A stretch of DNA of 64,000 nt from Marinilabiliales bacterium (lineage in GTDB: Bacteria > Bacteroidota > Bacteroidia > Bacteroidales > SZUA-534), in contig DOTG01000022.1 of NCBI GenBank assembly GCA_003512955.1, forward strand, positions 33,138-97,137, given 5' to 3'. Shown here one piece after another: positions 25,168-33,649 of this stretch (within the stretch, counting starts at the first letter, position 1; each line of letters starts with the position of its first letter). A program made the translations under genes and the position numbers. The notes under the pieces were generated by a model. The model saw only the letters and a program-made list of their open reading frames with translations. It was not told the DNA's origin and searched no databases.

Positions 25168-25752
25168 ATGCCCGAGATACATGTAAAGAGTTTGATTGTA
25201 GAATCAGCCGCTAATTTCTTTTCAAAGTTTGGTTTTAATAAAACCACGATGGATGAGATAGCCAGACACATCCATAAAGCAAAAGGGGTACTCTATTATT
25301 ATTTTAAAAGTAAGGAGGAGCTATTTAATGAAGTGCTGAAGCAGGAGTTAGGAAAGGTTAAAATTGAACTGAGCCAAATTACAAGCGGTGATTCGGACTC
25401 TTTGCTAATGCTCAACGAATACTTACTGACTAGATTACGGTTATTATATAAGTCATTAAACTACCACGAAACCCTCAAAGCAGATTTTTTTGAAAAATAT
25501 CATTTTGTGAATGATGTGAGGGTTGATTTTGTTGACTTTGAACGCTCTCAGATTTCAATTATTCTGAGCAAAGGTAAGGCAGAAGGTTATTTTGATTTTA
25601 AAGACTTGAATTCCGCCGTAAATGTCATTGTCATGGTCATGAGCAGCATTGATATTCCTTTATTTCTTCAAAATAAGTATCCTGAGTACGAAAGTACCAT
25701 TATGGAACTCTCATCAATGCTGGTGAATAGTTTAAGACCCCCAATGAAATAG
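25168..25752 (+). CDS. TetR family transcriptional regulator
   Basis: A 194-residue one-component repressor. The N-terminal helix-turn-helix is clear: F-F-S-K-F-G-F-N-K-T-T-M-D-E-I-A-R-H-I-H-K-A-K-G-V-L-Y-Y-Y-F-K-S-K-E-E-L-F (about residues 17-53). The rest is an all-helical ligand-binding domain. A start further upstream (TTG at 25138) would lie inside the -7 box, so the ATG at 25168 is chosen. Downstream are a promoter with a strong palindrome, an acyltransferase and a patatin gene, so this protein probably controls lipid remodelling genes, perhaps sensing an acyl-CoA or fatty acid; this is inferred from context. Confidence 0.88.
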   Translation: MPEIHVKSLIVESAANFFSKFGFNKTTMDEIARHIHKAKGVLYYYFKSKEELFNEVLKQELGKVKIELSQITSGDSDSLLMLNEYLLTRLRLLYKSLNYHETLKADFFEKYHFVNDVRVDFVDFERSQISIILSKGKAEGYFDFKDLNSAVNVIVMVMSSIDIPLFLQNKYPEYESTIMELSSMLVNSLRPPMK

Positions 25753-25876
25753 GCAGGTGGCTGTTTGTAATTAAGTATAACTAAAAGATATTTAGATAAT
25801 AAGCTATATCTTTTCCCATTTTCAACATTATTTGCAGCATCAAATAATTCAACGGCATATTAAAATAGCGAAAAAC

Positions 25877-25943
25877 TGACCAATAAACTAAAATAGTCAA
25901 AATTATTTTTATCTTTGTACTGACCAAAAAACATATTTGGTCA
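25877..25943 (+). promoter_or_regulatory. Promoter with operator palindrome for the acyltransferase-patatin genes
   Basis: A -7 box TATCTTTG (25910-25917) is followed after three bases by TGACCAAA-N7-TTTGGTCA (25921-25943), arms 8/8 identical, covering the expected transcription start. A related imperfect pair (TGACCAAT … AGTCA, 25877-25899) lies upstream of the box. This geometry suits TetR repression. The 5' leader to the ATG at 26142 would be about 215 bases. Confidence 0.65.
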
Positions 25944-26141
25944 ATATTTTTGATTAATAAAGCTTTCTATTTATTATCTAATATCCGCAACTGAAATAGA
26001 GAACAGAAATAAAATGAAACAATTAGTCGCGGTGCGGCTTCGCTAAAAAAGTGACGTGAAATTATTGCAAAACACTCATTTTCAGAATAATCACACTGCG
26101 ACTTGCGGGTATAAGGTATTACCCCCTTAAAAAAACAAACG

Positions 26142-26696
26142 ATGGAAACTGTTTATGGTTATGTTCTGACTAAAGCACTGGGATGGAAAATCGGTCGCAA
26201 ATTTCCTGATATTAAAAAGAGTATCATCATTTTTGCACCACACACATCTTACTTCGATTCGGTATATGGCAAATTATTTATAAATGAGATTGGAATAAAG
26301 CATGCGTTTCTATCAAAAAAGGAATTGTTCTTTTTCCCCATGAATGTAATAATGAAATGGTATGGATCCATCCCGGTTCGTGGGGTAAAAGGTGAAAATG
26401 CTATCTTCAAGGTGTCAAAAATGCTTGAGGAATCAGAATCGTTACATATCGTTTTATCGCCAGAAGGTACTTTGGCAAAAGTTTCTAAATGGAACAAGGG
26501 TTTTTATTATATGGCTGTAAAAGCTAATGTCCCAATCATTGTGGGTTATCTCGATTATCAAAAGAAAGAGATTGGAGTGAAAGGAGTTATTTATAATCTT
26601 GAAAGTTTGGAAGATGTAATGAGCCAGATAAGTGTTATGTATAAAGATGTTACCGCAAAGTATCCTGAAAATTTCTCACTGGAATTAATGAATTAA
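26142..26696 (+). CDS. 1-acyl-glycerol-3-phosphate acyltransferase-like protein (PlsC family)
   Basis: A 184-residue short member of the lysophospholipid acyltransferase family. Motif 1 is A-P-H-T-S-Y-F-D-S (His with Asp four residues on, the H-x4-D catalytic pair, about residues 32-38), and motif 3 is S-P-E-G-T (about 107-111) with L-S-K-K-E-L and P-V-R-G as flanking family features. It transfers an acyl chain to a lysophospholipid or similar acceptor at the membrane. The patatin-like phospholipase gene begins five bases after the stop, so a deacylation-reacylation pair is plausible. The likely regulator is the TetR upstream. Confidence 0.85.
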   Translation: METVYGYVLTKALGWKIGRKFPDIKKSIIIFAPHTSYFDSVYGKLFINEIGIKHAFLSKKELFFFPMNVIMKWYGSIPVRGVKGENAIFKVSKMLEESESLHIVLSPEGTLAKVSKWNKGFYYMAVKANVPIIVGYLDYQKKEIGVKGVIYNLESLEDVMSQISVMYKDVTAKYPENFSLELMN

Positions 26697-26701
26697 AAAA
26701 A

Positions 26702-27586
26702 ATGAAACCTTCAGTATCGTTAGTGCTTTCCAGTGGTGGTGCAAGAGGAATTGCCCACATAGGGGTTATTGAAGAATCGGAACGGCAGGGATTTGAAATA
26801 AAATCAATAGCTGGATCGTCGATGGGTGCCTTGGTAGGTGGAATATATGCATCAGGGAATCTTAAAATTTATAGGGATTAGATGTGCAGGCTTGATAAAA
26901 AGTCCGTTTTTAATTTGGCTGACTTTACTTTAAGCACCAATGGGATCATAAAGGGAGACAAAGTAATTAACGAATTAAAGAAAATAGTTCCCGATATGAA
27001 TATTGAAGATTTGCCTATCTCATACACAGCAGTTGCTGCCGACATTAAAAATAAAAAAGAAGTTGTTTTTGAAAAAGGGAGCCTTTATGAAGCCGTTCGT
27101 GCGTCAATATCAATCCCGGGTGTTTTTAAGCCTTATAAGTTGGATGAGATGGTTTTGATTGATGGAGGAGTCGTAAATCCATTACCCATTAATCGGGTAA
27201 AAAGGACCCCGAGTGATCTATTGATTGCTGTAGATGTAAGTGCTTCATTAAAGCCAGAATCAAAACCACTTAAGCATGAATCCTTGAAGCAAAATGAAAA
27301 CAAGAGGAACATCCCCGCATTGCTAAGTAAAAATTGGATGAATTCATATGGGGAACTTTTCAATTATTATACACTTTTTGCACAATCAAGCAGTATGATG
27401 TTACAACAGATGTCAGCAATGTCAGTAAAAATGAATCAGCCCGACATCTTAATAAAAATGCCGATGAACCCTTATGGTGCTTTTCATTATTATAAATCGG
27501 AAGAAATCATTAGATTAGGAGCAATGGCTGCCCAAAGAGAGCTTTCAGGTTTTGATAAGGTAAAAGCACAAATACTGTCTTCCTAA
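26702..27586 (+). pseudogene. Patatin-like phospholipase interrupted by one in-frame TAG
   Basis: The full frame from the ATG at 26702 encodes a patatin-like lipid acyl hydrolase of 294 codons with one internal stop. Before the stop are the oxyanion loop S-G-G-A-R-G-I-A-H-I-G-V and the catalytic serine elbow G-S-S-M-G. After it come D-F-T-L-S-T-N-G-I-I-K-G, S-I-P-G-V-F and the catalytic Asp in D-G-G-V-V-N-P. Codon 60 (26879-26881) is TAG in the context Y-R-D-[stop]-M-C-R-L-D. Trp is common at this place in relatives, so a TGG-to-TAG change is likely. No frameshift is present. It could be a young pseudogene, a sequencing error, or suppressed. An ATG directly after the stop would give a 234-residue protein without the Ser elbow. 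Confidence 0.88.
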
Positions 27587-27609
27587 TTAACGTAAGTTTT
27601 GCCTTGGCC

Positions 27610-28140
27610 TTAAGTAACCAACATTAGGCCATTATCAAATAGGCACTGCCTAATTTCGGAGTATCCGTTTTTGACAGAAGGTTTCACGCCGAGGAATGAA
27701 TATGCGGCCAACCCAGCTAAAATGCTGACAAAGGCATTGGCAGGGCTCCTGTGCCTTGAATGCTCTATGTTGCAGATATTTTTCAGGATGCCGATAACGG
27801 ACTCGATCACACCCCGCTTTTTAAGCATCAGTTTGTCATTTGTGTGCATTAACCTGTTCTTCATATTCTTTTTAACTTTTGTTACCAGTAAAAGCCCCTG
27901 TCCAAGGAGGGCATCCTGGAGCCTGTCGCTGATGTAGCCTTTGTCCCCGAATATTTTACGGCACAGACCTTTGCAGAGCCTGACCCAAAAATCAAAATCA
28001 TTGTCGGCCACATTGCCCGGTGTAGCGGGGTTGCATGGCTCCGTCTTTGTCGGACCGATGGAAAAAACTGCCAGAGGGTGCTGCACTTTAAAAAAACCGA
28101 AACCCGCTTTGGGTATAGCCACTGTTGTGCCGTCGTGCAT
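27610..28140 (-). mobile_element. IS982-type transposase, C-terminal remnant
   Basis: A 176-codon piece of an IS982-family DDE transposase. The C-terminal half is well conserved: F-G-D-K-G-Y-I-S, T-K-V-K-K-N-M-K-N, K-R-G-V-I-E-S-V and I-E-H-S-R-H-R-S, with the last Glu of the catalytic triad probably in V-I-E. The N-terminal half is missing: the frame begins next to the 3' end of the mazF gene. The region before T-P-G-N-V is poorly conserved and may contain frame damage. No terminal inverted repeat pair was found, so this is a dead fragment marking a past rearrangement. Confidence 0.8.
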
Positions 28141-28142
28141 TT

Positions 28143-28490
28143 TTATTCTATATCAAGTGTTATCTTTATGTTTTCTCTGACTTTATCAATCAAGTCAGAC
28201 GCCAAATTATCAACTTTTTTAATCAACCGTTTGTTGTCAATTGCACGAATCCGGTCAATCATTATATCGCAGTTTTCATGCATATTAGCCATTCCTTTTT
28301 TTAAATGAACTCTTAAAATGTCAGCATCATTCACAACCTTAGCCGTAATCGGACAAATGATCGTTGAAGGATGCGGTAACTTATTTAACAAATCAGTCTG
28401 AATCACTAATACTGGTCGCGTTTTACCGGTTTCAGTTCCAATTTGGGGGTTTAAATCTGCAATCCAGATTTCGTATTGCTTAATCGACAT
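28143..28490 (-). CDS. MazF/PemK-type toxin endoribonuclease
   Basis: A complete 115-residue toxin of the type II MazF/PemK fold, which cleaves mRNA. The start I-W-I-A-D-L-N-P…G-T-E-T-G-K-T-R-P-V-L-V-I-Q matches the family's first strands (usual 'D.nP..G.E..k.RPvlVi'), and I-I-C-P-I-T follows. The start chosen (ATG at 28490) overlaps the end of an antitoxin-like frame by 11 bases, as expected for a TA operon. The 3' end touches the transposase remnant three bases on. Because the antitoxin lacks its N-terminus, the toxin may be silent, orphan or controlled from elsewhere. Confidence 0.85.
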   Translation of the reverse strand: MSIKQYEIWIADLNPQIGTETGKTRPVLVIQTDLLNKLPHPSTIICPITAKVVNDADILRVHLKKGMANMHENCDIMIDRIRAIDNKRLIKKVDNLASDLIDKVRENIKITLDIE

Positions 28491-28629
28491 AATCAATCCT
28501 CTCGAAATCTTTTAGTACACTTAACGAATCCTTTTTAACTAAATCTGAATCACTTTTAAGCCTTTTCTCAAGAATCTGTCGTTTTTGAATAGGGTTTAGT
28601 TGGCATGTGTCGTTTCTTTTTTGGTCGAT
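28480..28629 (-). pseudogene. Truncated antitoxin frame upstream of mazF
   Basis: A frame of 49 codons with protein-like, charged content (…N-P-I-Q-K-R-Q-I-L-E-K-R-L-K…L-K-D-F-E-R-I-D-Y-V-D) ends 11 bases inside mazF. It is bounded upstream by a TGA and has no ATG, GTG or TTG start. It looks like the toxin-binding C-terminus of an antitoxin whose DNA-binding N-terminus has been lost or frameshifted. Confidence 0.5.
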
Positions 28630-28902
28630 TCAATTAGATTATTTCAACAACTGTTATCAAGATTAATCCTTTTTGCTACCATGCAAATTTTATATAACCG
28701 GAAAAATGGAGAAAAATCCTTCTCCATGTGCCATTACGGTAATGGAAAGAATTAAACCGGTGGTTTCGATGAATGGAAAATCAGTTAAAATTAGTGCTCT
28801 GTAAAAATGAGAAGGCAACCGGAGAACTAAAAAACCAGAAACAATTCCTACTGCATTTTATTACGTTTCATTAATTGATACCTTTGCGGCAAAATTTTAA
28901 AG

Positions 28903-30855
28903 ATGCCGATGAGTCGAAATGTCCGCAATGCCTTGTATGGGTTGTTTTTAGTGTTATTAATAATTCTACTGGTGGTGCTGGGCCGGAACTGGGTGTTGCA
29001 GGCAACCATCAAAAAGGCACAGCAGAAGTTTCAGGGCATGAATCAAATGGAGCTTTCTATCAACGGTACCCGTTTTGTAGGTCTCGCGCAAATACATATC
29101 AACCAAATCCTCCTTTCAAACCCACAAACCGATACTTTGGTGCAAATAGATTCATTGCTCCTACAACTCAAAATCTGGGAACTATTTAAGGGAACCATCC
29201 GGTTAAAAGACCTTGAGGCAAAACACCTGACCCTAAATTATCGCGAGTTGGCTACAACTGCCGAAGGACCTTCGAACAACCGTCTGGCAGCAAAGGTTTC
29301 CCAGGAGGAATCCCTGAATTATTCGCGCATTCTCAACCGGGTTTTAAAAACCTCCTTTTCCATGATTCCAAACCGGATGCAACTTGCAAATATCCGGGTA
29401 AATTACATCACTCCGGAGCACAGGATGGTAATGGAATGCCCCCAATGGGAGCTCAAAAACCATCAAATGGAGGGCCGATTTTCAATATCTAAAAATGGAG
29501 TGACTTTACCTGAGTTTGCCCTTTCGGGGACTTTAGATGGTTCCCGGAAATTCATGGAGCTCCGTTGCTCCAAAACGCGGGATGCCTCGGTTACAGTCCC
29601 TATTTTTGAGCCAAGATTGGGGTTGGGAATGCAATTCGATACACTGCATTTTAAGGTGCAGGTGGTTTCCAGTACGCCCAACAAAGTCTTCTTTTCCGGG
29701 CTTTTTGGAATTTCGGATCTCAGGTTGAACCATCCGAAACTGGCGCAGGAACCGGTAAGCTTTCACGAGGGAAGTTTCCAATTTCAGGTAACCATTGAAA
29801 ACAATTCTGTGGAGTTCGATAGTGCGTCAGTGGTTACTTTCAACAAACTTGTATTTTCACCCTATTTGCATTACCAGAACCAACCAAGGCCACGCCTGGA
29901 GGTAAAAATACTTCCTTTCGGGATACAAGCCGGGGACTTATTATCCTCCCTGCCCGACGGGCTTTTTACCAGTTTCCGTGGTATGGAAATCAATGGAGCT
30001 TTAAAATACAATGCCCAGATTAATATCCCATTGGATGATCCGGATAGCCTACGGGCAGTCTCCGAAGTAACAAACCGGGGAATAGCTATTCAAAGGTTTG
30101 GTACTGCCAGCCTAACTCAACTGAACGATACTTTTACTTATCAGGTGTATAAAGATGGAAGGAACACCCGGTCAATTTTTGTGGGTCCCGGGAATCCATG
30201 TTTTGTTGGTTTGGATCAGGTATCACCCTATCTGAAAAATGCGGTCATCACTTCCGAAGATGGCGGTTTTTTTTATCACAAAGGGTTCGATCAGGAAGCT
30301 ATTAAACATGCCATTGCCGACAACCTGAAAAAAGGCCGCTTTGCCAGGGGCGGAAGCACCATTACCATGCAGCTGGTGAAAAATGTGTTTCTGACCCAAC
30401 AAAAAACCATATCGCGGAAAATGGAGGAATGGATGATGGTTTGGTTAATTGAAAACCTGAACCTGACCACCAAAGAACGTATGTTCGAAGTGTATCTGAA
30501 CGTGATTGAATGGGGACCAAACATATACGGTATCTGCGAGGCATCGGAATTTTACTTCGATAAAAGCCCCATGGAACTGACATTGAATGAAAGCATCTTC
30601 CTGGCATCCATCATCCCATCGCCTACACGGTATAAATACACCTTCGATAAAGAGGGGAATATCCGGGATTTTTATTTCGCCTTTCACAGGTTTCTGATTG
30701 AGACCATGCTGAAGCGGGAGCAAATCACCTCCGAAGACACCTTGAACCTGTTACCCGATTTTGAACTGAAAGGATTAGCCCGCGAGTTTGTTTCTCAAAC
30801 AGACTCCTCCCCTACCGATTCCACCCTCAGGGAAGAACCGTTGGAGTTAGATTAA
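28903..30855 (+). CDS. GT51 peptidoglycan transglycosylase with AsmA-like N-terminal region
   Basis: A 650-residue inner-membrane protein with one N-terminal helix (about residues 8-28). Residues 30-400 are beta-rich and resemble AsmA/DUF-type periplasmic domains. Residues 430-590 are a GT51 lipid II polymerase: I-T-S-E-D-G-G-F-F-Y-H-K-G-F (catalytic Glu), R-G-G-S-T-I-T-M-Q-L-V-K-N, K-M-E-E-W and E-V-Y-L-N-V-I-E-W-G. No transpeptidase domain follows, so it polymerises glycan strands only. Its AsmA-like front is unusual for classical MtgA and may guide it to another envelope process. A -7 box TACCTTTG (28879-28886) lies 16 bases before the ATG. Confidence 0.88.
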   Translation: MPMSRNVRNALYGLFLVLLIILLVVLGRNWVLQATIKKAQQKFQGMNQMELSINGTRFVGLAQIHINQILLSNPQTDTLVQIDSLLLQLKIWELFKGTIRLKDLEAKHLTLNYRELATTAEGPSNNRLAAKVSQEESLNYSRILNRVLKTSFSMIPNRMQLANIRVNYITPEHRMVMECPQWELKNHQMEGRFSISKNGVTLPEFALSGTLDGSRKFMELRCSKTRDASVTVPIFEPRLGLGMQFDTLHFKVQVVSSTPNKVFFSGLFGISDLRLNHPKLAQEPVSFHEGSFQFQVTIENNSVEFDSASVVTFNKLVFSPYLHYQNQPRPRLEVKILPFGIQAGDLLSSLPDGLFTSFRGMEINGALKYNAQINIPLDDPDSLRAVSEVTNRGIAIQRFGTASLTQLNDTFTYQVYKDGRNTRSIFVGPGNPCFVGLDQVSPYLKNAVITSEDGGFFYHKGFDQEAIKHAIADNLKKGRFARGGSTITMQLVKNVFLTQQKTISRKMEEWMMVWLIENLNLTTKERMFEVYLNVIEWGPNIYGICEASEFYFDKSPMELTLNESIFLASIIPSPTRYKYTFDKEGNIRDFYFAFHRFLIETMLKREQITSEDTLNLLPDFELKGLAREFVSQTDSSPTDSTLREEPLELD

Positions 30856-30976
30856 GAAACGCTAACATTAAAGCCTGAATTATTCTTTACACCTGGTGTC
30901 AAGTCTAACATGCGTTTGCATCAATTACCCGGTTTTTTATAATTTACCTGACACTAGTCCCATTGCAGAAACTATT

Positions 30977-32974
30977 TTATTCCCGATAAAAAACATACGC
31001 TGAAATGGGAGCCAGTTTAAAATCTCCCTTAAAGCTTTTATCCTCTGGTTGATAGCCTTTTTCTATGTCAAGGCCCAAATGCCATTCATCGTCGCCCAAT
31101 TCAAACGGAATTATTGTTTTATTGGCATTAAAAATCACCAAAATTTCCTTCCAGCTATCTCCGTTGGCATTTCCTGAGAGCGTGTAACCCACCAAACCGG
31201 GTTCCAAATCCATAAACTCCAGATGCGAAGCAATCATCTCAGCTGTGGGCATTTTAAAAGCAGGATGTGCTTTCCTCATGGCAATCAACCCTTTGTAATA
31301 TTCAACCACACCGGAATTCTTTTCTTTCAGGCTCCAGTCTATCCAGTTAATCGAATCGGGCGATTCAAACGAATTTTCAACCAGGCGTTTGGTGCGTAAA
31401 AATTCTTCGCCGGCATGCAAAAATGGGACTCCCTGTGAGGTAAACACGATAGTGTTGGCCAGTTTATCCATCCGTATCCGTTCACTTTCTGTGCTTTCCG
31501 GGGATGAAATCGCCAACTTGTCCCAAAGGGTATTGTTATCGTGACACGATACATAATTGATGGTTTGCGCAGGTGCTTTCGACCATGCCGTATCAGAATA
31601 ATTCACCATTTTGTAATCCACCTGAGGATGTTGCGTGGCTGCCACAATACCAAACTTGACCGATTCCTCCATATTGGGTTCCCCACTGACAAATCCTTTG
31701 GTTTTCAAATTATTCCAATGGCCTTTGATCCCGTCACGGAATTCGTCGCTGAAAGCAGCCACACCATAAATCTTTGGCATATTTTGTTTGATAGCCCTAT
31801 TTTCAACGGGCAACGGGCTATCTCCTGCGGTCCAGCCCTCGCCGTAGATAAAAAGGGACGAATCGTAGTCGTGGAGCGATTCCGCCAGCAAGTTCATGGT
31901 ATTAATATCGTGGATACCCATCAAATCGAAGCGAAACCCGTCTAAATGGTATTCAAAAGCCCAATACAATACAGATTCTATCATGTATTTCCGCATCATG
32001 AACCGTTCGGAAGCTGTTTCATTTCCGCATCCCGAGGCATTGCTCAACGAACTATCGGTATTGTGGCGGAAATAATAACCCGGAACGGTCTGCTCAAAAC
32101 TTTGCTCATTGATATTTCCCACATGGTTGTAAACCACATCGAGCACCACACGGATTCCCGCCTGATGCAAAGCCATCACCATTTGTTTAAATTCCTGGAT
32201 GCGCACATTGCCATTATAAGGATCAGTGGCATAAGAACCTTCAGGGACATTGTAGTTTTGTGGGTCGTATCCCCAGTTGTATCGGGGTTTATCCAGTTGT
32301 GATTCATCAATAGAGCGGTAATCGAAAGCAGGCAACAAATGTACATGGGTAACTCCCATTTCTTTCAGGTGGTCAATTCCTGTGGCCATTCCATTAAGTG
32401 TTTTGGTTCCCGGTTCGGTCATGGCCAGGAATTTACCTTTGTGCTGCATGCCACTGTTGGCATGTATGGAAAAATCGCGTACATGGAGCTCGTATAAAAC
32501 CACATCGCTGGGTGCTGCCAAAGCCGGTTTTACATCCTGTTGCCAACCTTCAGGATTAGTAGCTTCCAAATCAATGATCATTGCCCGTTTCCCATTTACA
32601 CCCACAGCAGTAGCGTAGGGTCCGGGAACTTCGGCCAACCATTTTCCGTCAACCTGCACCTGAAAGGTAAAATAGGTTCCATTCAAATCCCCTTTTTCAG
32701 TGGCGTCCCAAACTCCCTGTTTGCCTTTCGATAATTCGATGGTTTTGAGGGCATCGCCACCCACACCTTGTTCATACAAACGGACGGCCACTTTCTGGGC
32801 TGTAGGTGCCCAAAGCTTAAAAACGGTCTGTTCCTTGGTATAGTTGGTACCTAAATCAAAGCCTTCATAAACCGGATAGGTAGAAGGGTCTTTGGAATCG
32901 AAGTGGGTTTGATTGCAGGCCATCGCGGTAAACAAAGTTAGTATGGTCATTCCGACAAATTGGTGGATCTTCAT
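30977..32974 (-). CDS. pulA: Type I pullulanase lipoprotein (GH13)
   Basis: A 665-residue debranching enzyme hydrolysing alpha-1,6 bonds of pullulan and branched glucans. A lipoprotein signal ends A-M-A-C with Cys20. A CBM48-type domain covers about residues 45-140 (F-K-L-W-A-P-T-A-Q-K-V). The type I pullulanase signature Y-N-W-G-Y-D-P is near residue 232. GH13 residues are in G-F-R-F-D-L-M-G (nucleophile Asp), I-Y-G-E-G-W (acid/base Glu) and V-S-C-H-D-N-N. It is predicted on the membrane, facing the periplasm or surface, where it would complement the secreted amylase. It lies 28 bases behind folE and may share its transcript. Confidence 0.95.
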   Translation of the reverse strand: MKIHQFVGMTILTLFTAMACNQTHFDSKDPSTYPVYEGFDLGTNYTKEQTVFKLWAPTAQKVAVRLYEQGVGGDALKTIELSKGKQGVWDATEKGDLNGTYFTFQVQVDGKWLAEVPGPYATAVGVNGKRAMIIDLEATNPEGWQQDVKPALAAPSDVVLYELHVRDFSIHANSGMQHKGKFLAMTEPGTKTLNGMATGIDHLKEMGVTHVHLLPAFDYRSIDESQLDKPRYNWGYDPQNYNVPEGSYATDPYNGNVRIQEFKQMVMALHQAGIRVVLDVVYNHVGNINEQSFEQTVPGYYFRHNTDSSLSNASGCGNETASERFMMRKYMIESVLYWAFEYHLDGFRFDLMGIHDINTMNLLAESLHDYDSSLFIYGEGWTAGDSPLPVENRAIKQNMPKIYGVAAFSDEFRDGIKGHWNNLKTKGFVSGEPNMEESVKFGIVAATQHPQVDYKMVNYSDTAWSKAPAQTINYVSCHDNNTLWDKLAISSPESTESERIRMDKLANTIVFTSQGVPFLHAGEEFLRTKRLVENSFESPDSINWIDWSLKEKNSGVVEYYKGLIAMRKAHPAFKMPTAEMIASHLEFMDLEPGLVGYTLSGNANGDSWKEILVIFNANKTIIPFELGDDEWHLGLDIEKGYQPEDKSFKGDFKLAPISAYVFYRE

Positions 32975-33002
32975 GTGTATTCTATTTTATCTAATAATGC
33001 TA

Positions 33003-33644
33003 TTAATGCAACTTAGTCCCAATCAAATGGATGAATTCTTCGCGGGTAGAAGGGTTGTTCAGAAACACGCCGGTAAATGCTGAGGTAGTAGTTACCGATT
33101 CTTGTTTCTCGATGCCCCGCATCTGCATGCACATGTGGGCTGCCTCAATTACCACGGCCACTCCTTTAGGTTTCAGGGTGTCCTGGATGCAATCTTTGAT
33201 TTGGTTGGTCAACCGTTCCTGAACCTGCAACCGACGGGCAAAAACTTCAACCACACGGGCAACCTTGCTCAACCCGGTAATGTAACCGTCGGGGATGTAA
33301 GCCACATGGGCTTTCCCAAAAAATGGAAGCATGTGGTGCTCGCACATGGAATACACTTCAATATCTTTTACCAAAACCATTTGGCTGTAATCTTCTTTAA
33401 ACATGGCCGATTTAAGTATTTCCTCAGGTTTGGCCGAATAACCATGCGTAAGAAATTGCAATGCCTTTGCCACCCGGACAGGGGTTCTGGCCAGACCTTC
33501 ACGGTCCACGTTTTCGCCAAGTGCGTCTAACACCTGTTCGTAAAGCAGGGTGAGTTTTTTCGTGCGTTCTTCGTTGTAATGGTCAATACGTAAGTAACCA
33601 AAATCGTCGTCCGGATCTATCAATCCATTGGTAATTGTTTTCAT
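33003..33644 (-). CDS. folE: GTP cyclohydrolase I
   Basis: A 213-residue enzyme converting GTP to 7,8-dihydroneopterin triphosphate, first step of tetrahydrofolate and tetrahydropterin synthesis. Motifs: M-C-E-H-H-M-L-P-F (zinc Cys and His, about 108-116), G-K-A-H-V-A-Y-I-P, G-L-S-K-V-A-R and, near the end, A-H-M-C-M-Q-M-R-G with the second zinc Cys. Length fits. The ATG at 33644 is chosen, five bases after the stop of the upstream PTPS gene; a TTG nine bases earlier would overlap that stop. The two genes are plainly coupled. Confidence 0.95.
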   Translation of the reverse strand: MKTITNGLIDPDDDFGYLRIDHYNEERTKKLTLLYEQVLDALGENVDREGLARTPVRVAKALQFLTHGYSAKPEEILKSAMFKEDYSQMVLVKDIEVYSMCEHHMLPFFGKAHVAYIPDGYITGLSKVARVVEVFARRLQVQERLTNQIKDCIQDTLKPKGVAVVIEAAHMCMQMRGIEKQESVTTTSAFTGVFLNNPSTREEFIHLIGTKLH

Positions 33645-33649
33645 TCCAT

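Noticed and set aside
26014..26046. A 10-codon frame (M-K-Q-L-V-A-V-R-L-R) in the leader of the acyltransferase gene
   Set aside because: Too short to support as a leader peptide; no attenuator structure was found beside it.
28875..29189. A 104-codon plus-strand frame overlapping the start of the transglycosylase gene
   Set aside because: It is an alternative frame of the same DNA; the 650-residue frame has the membrane anchor and GT51 motifs.
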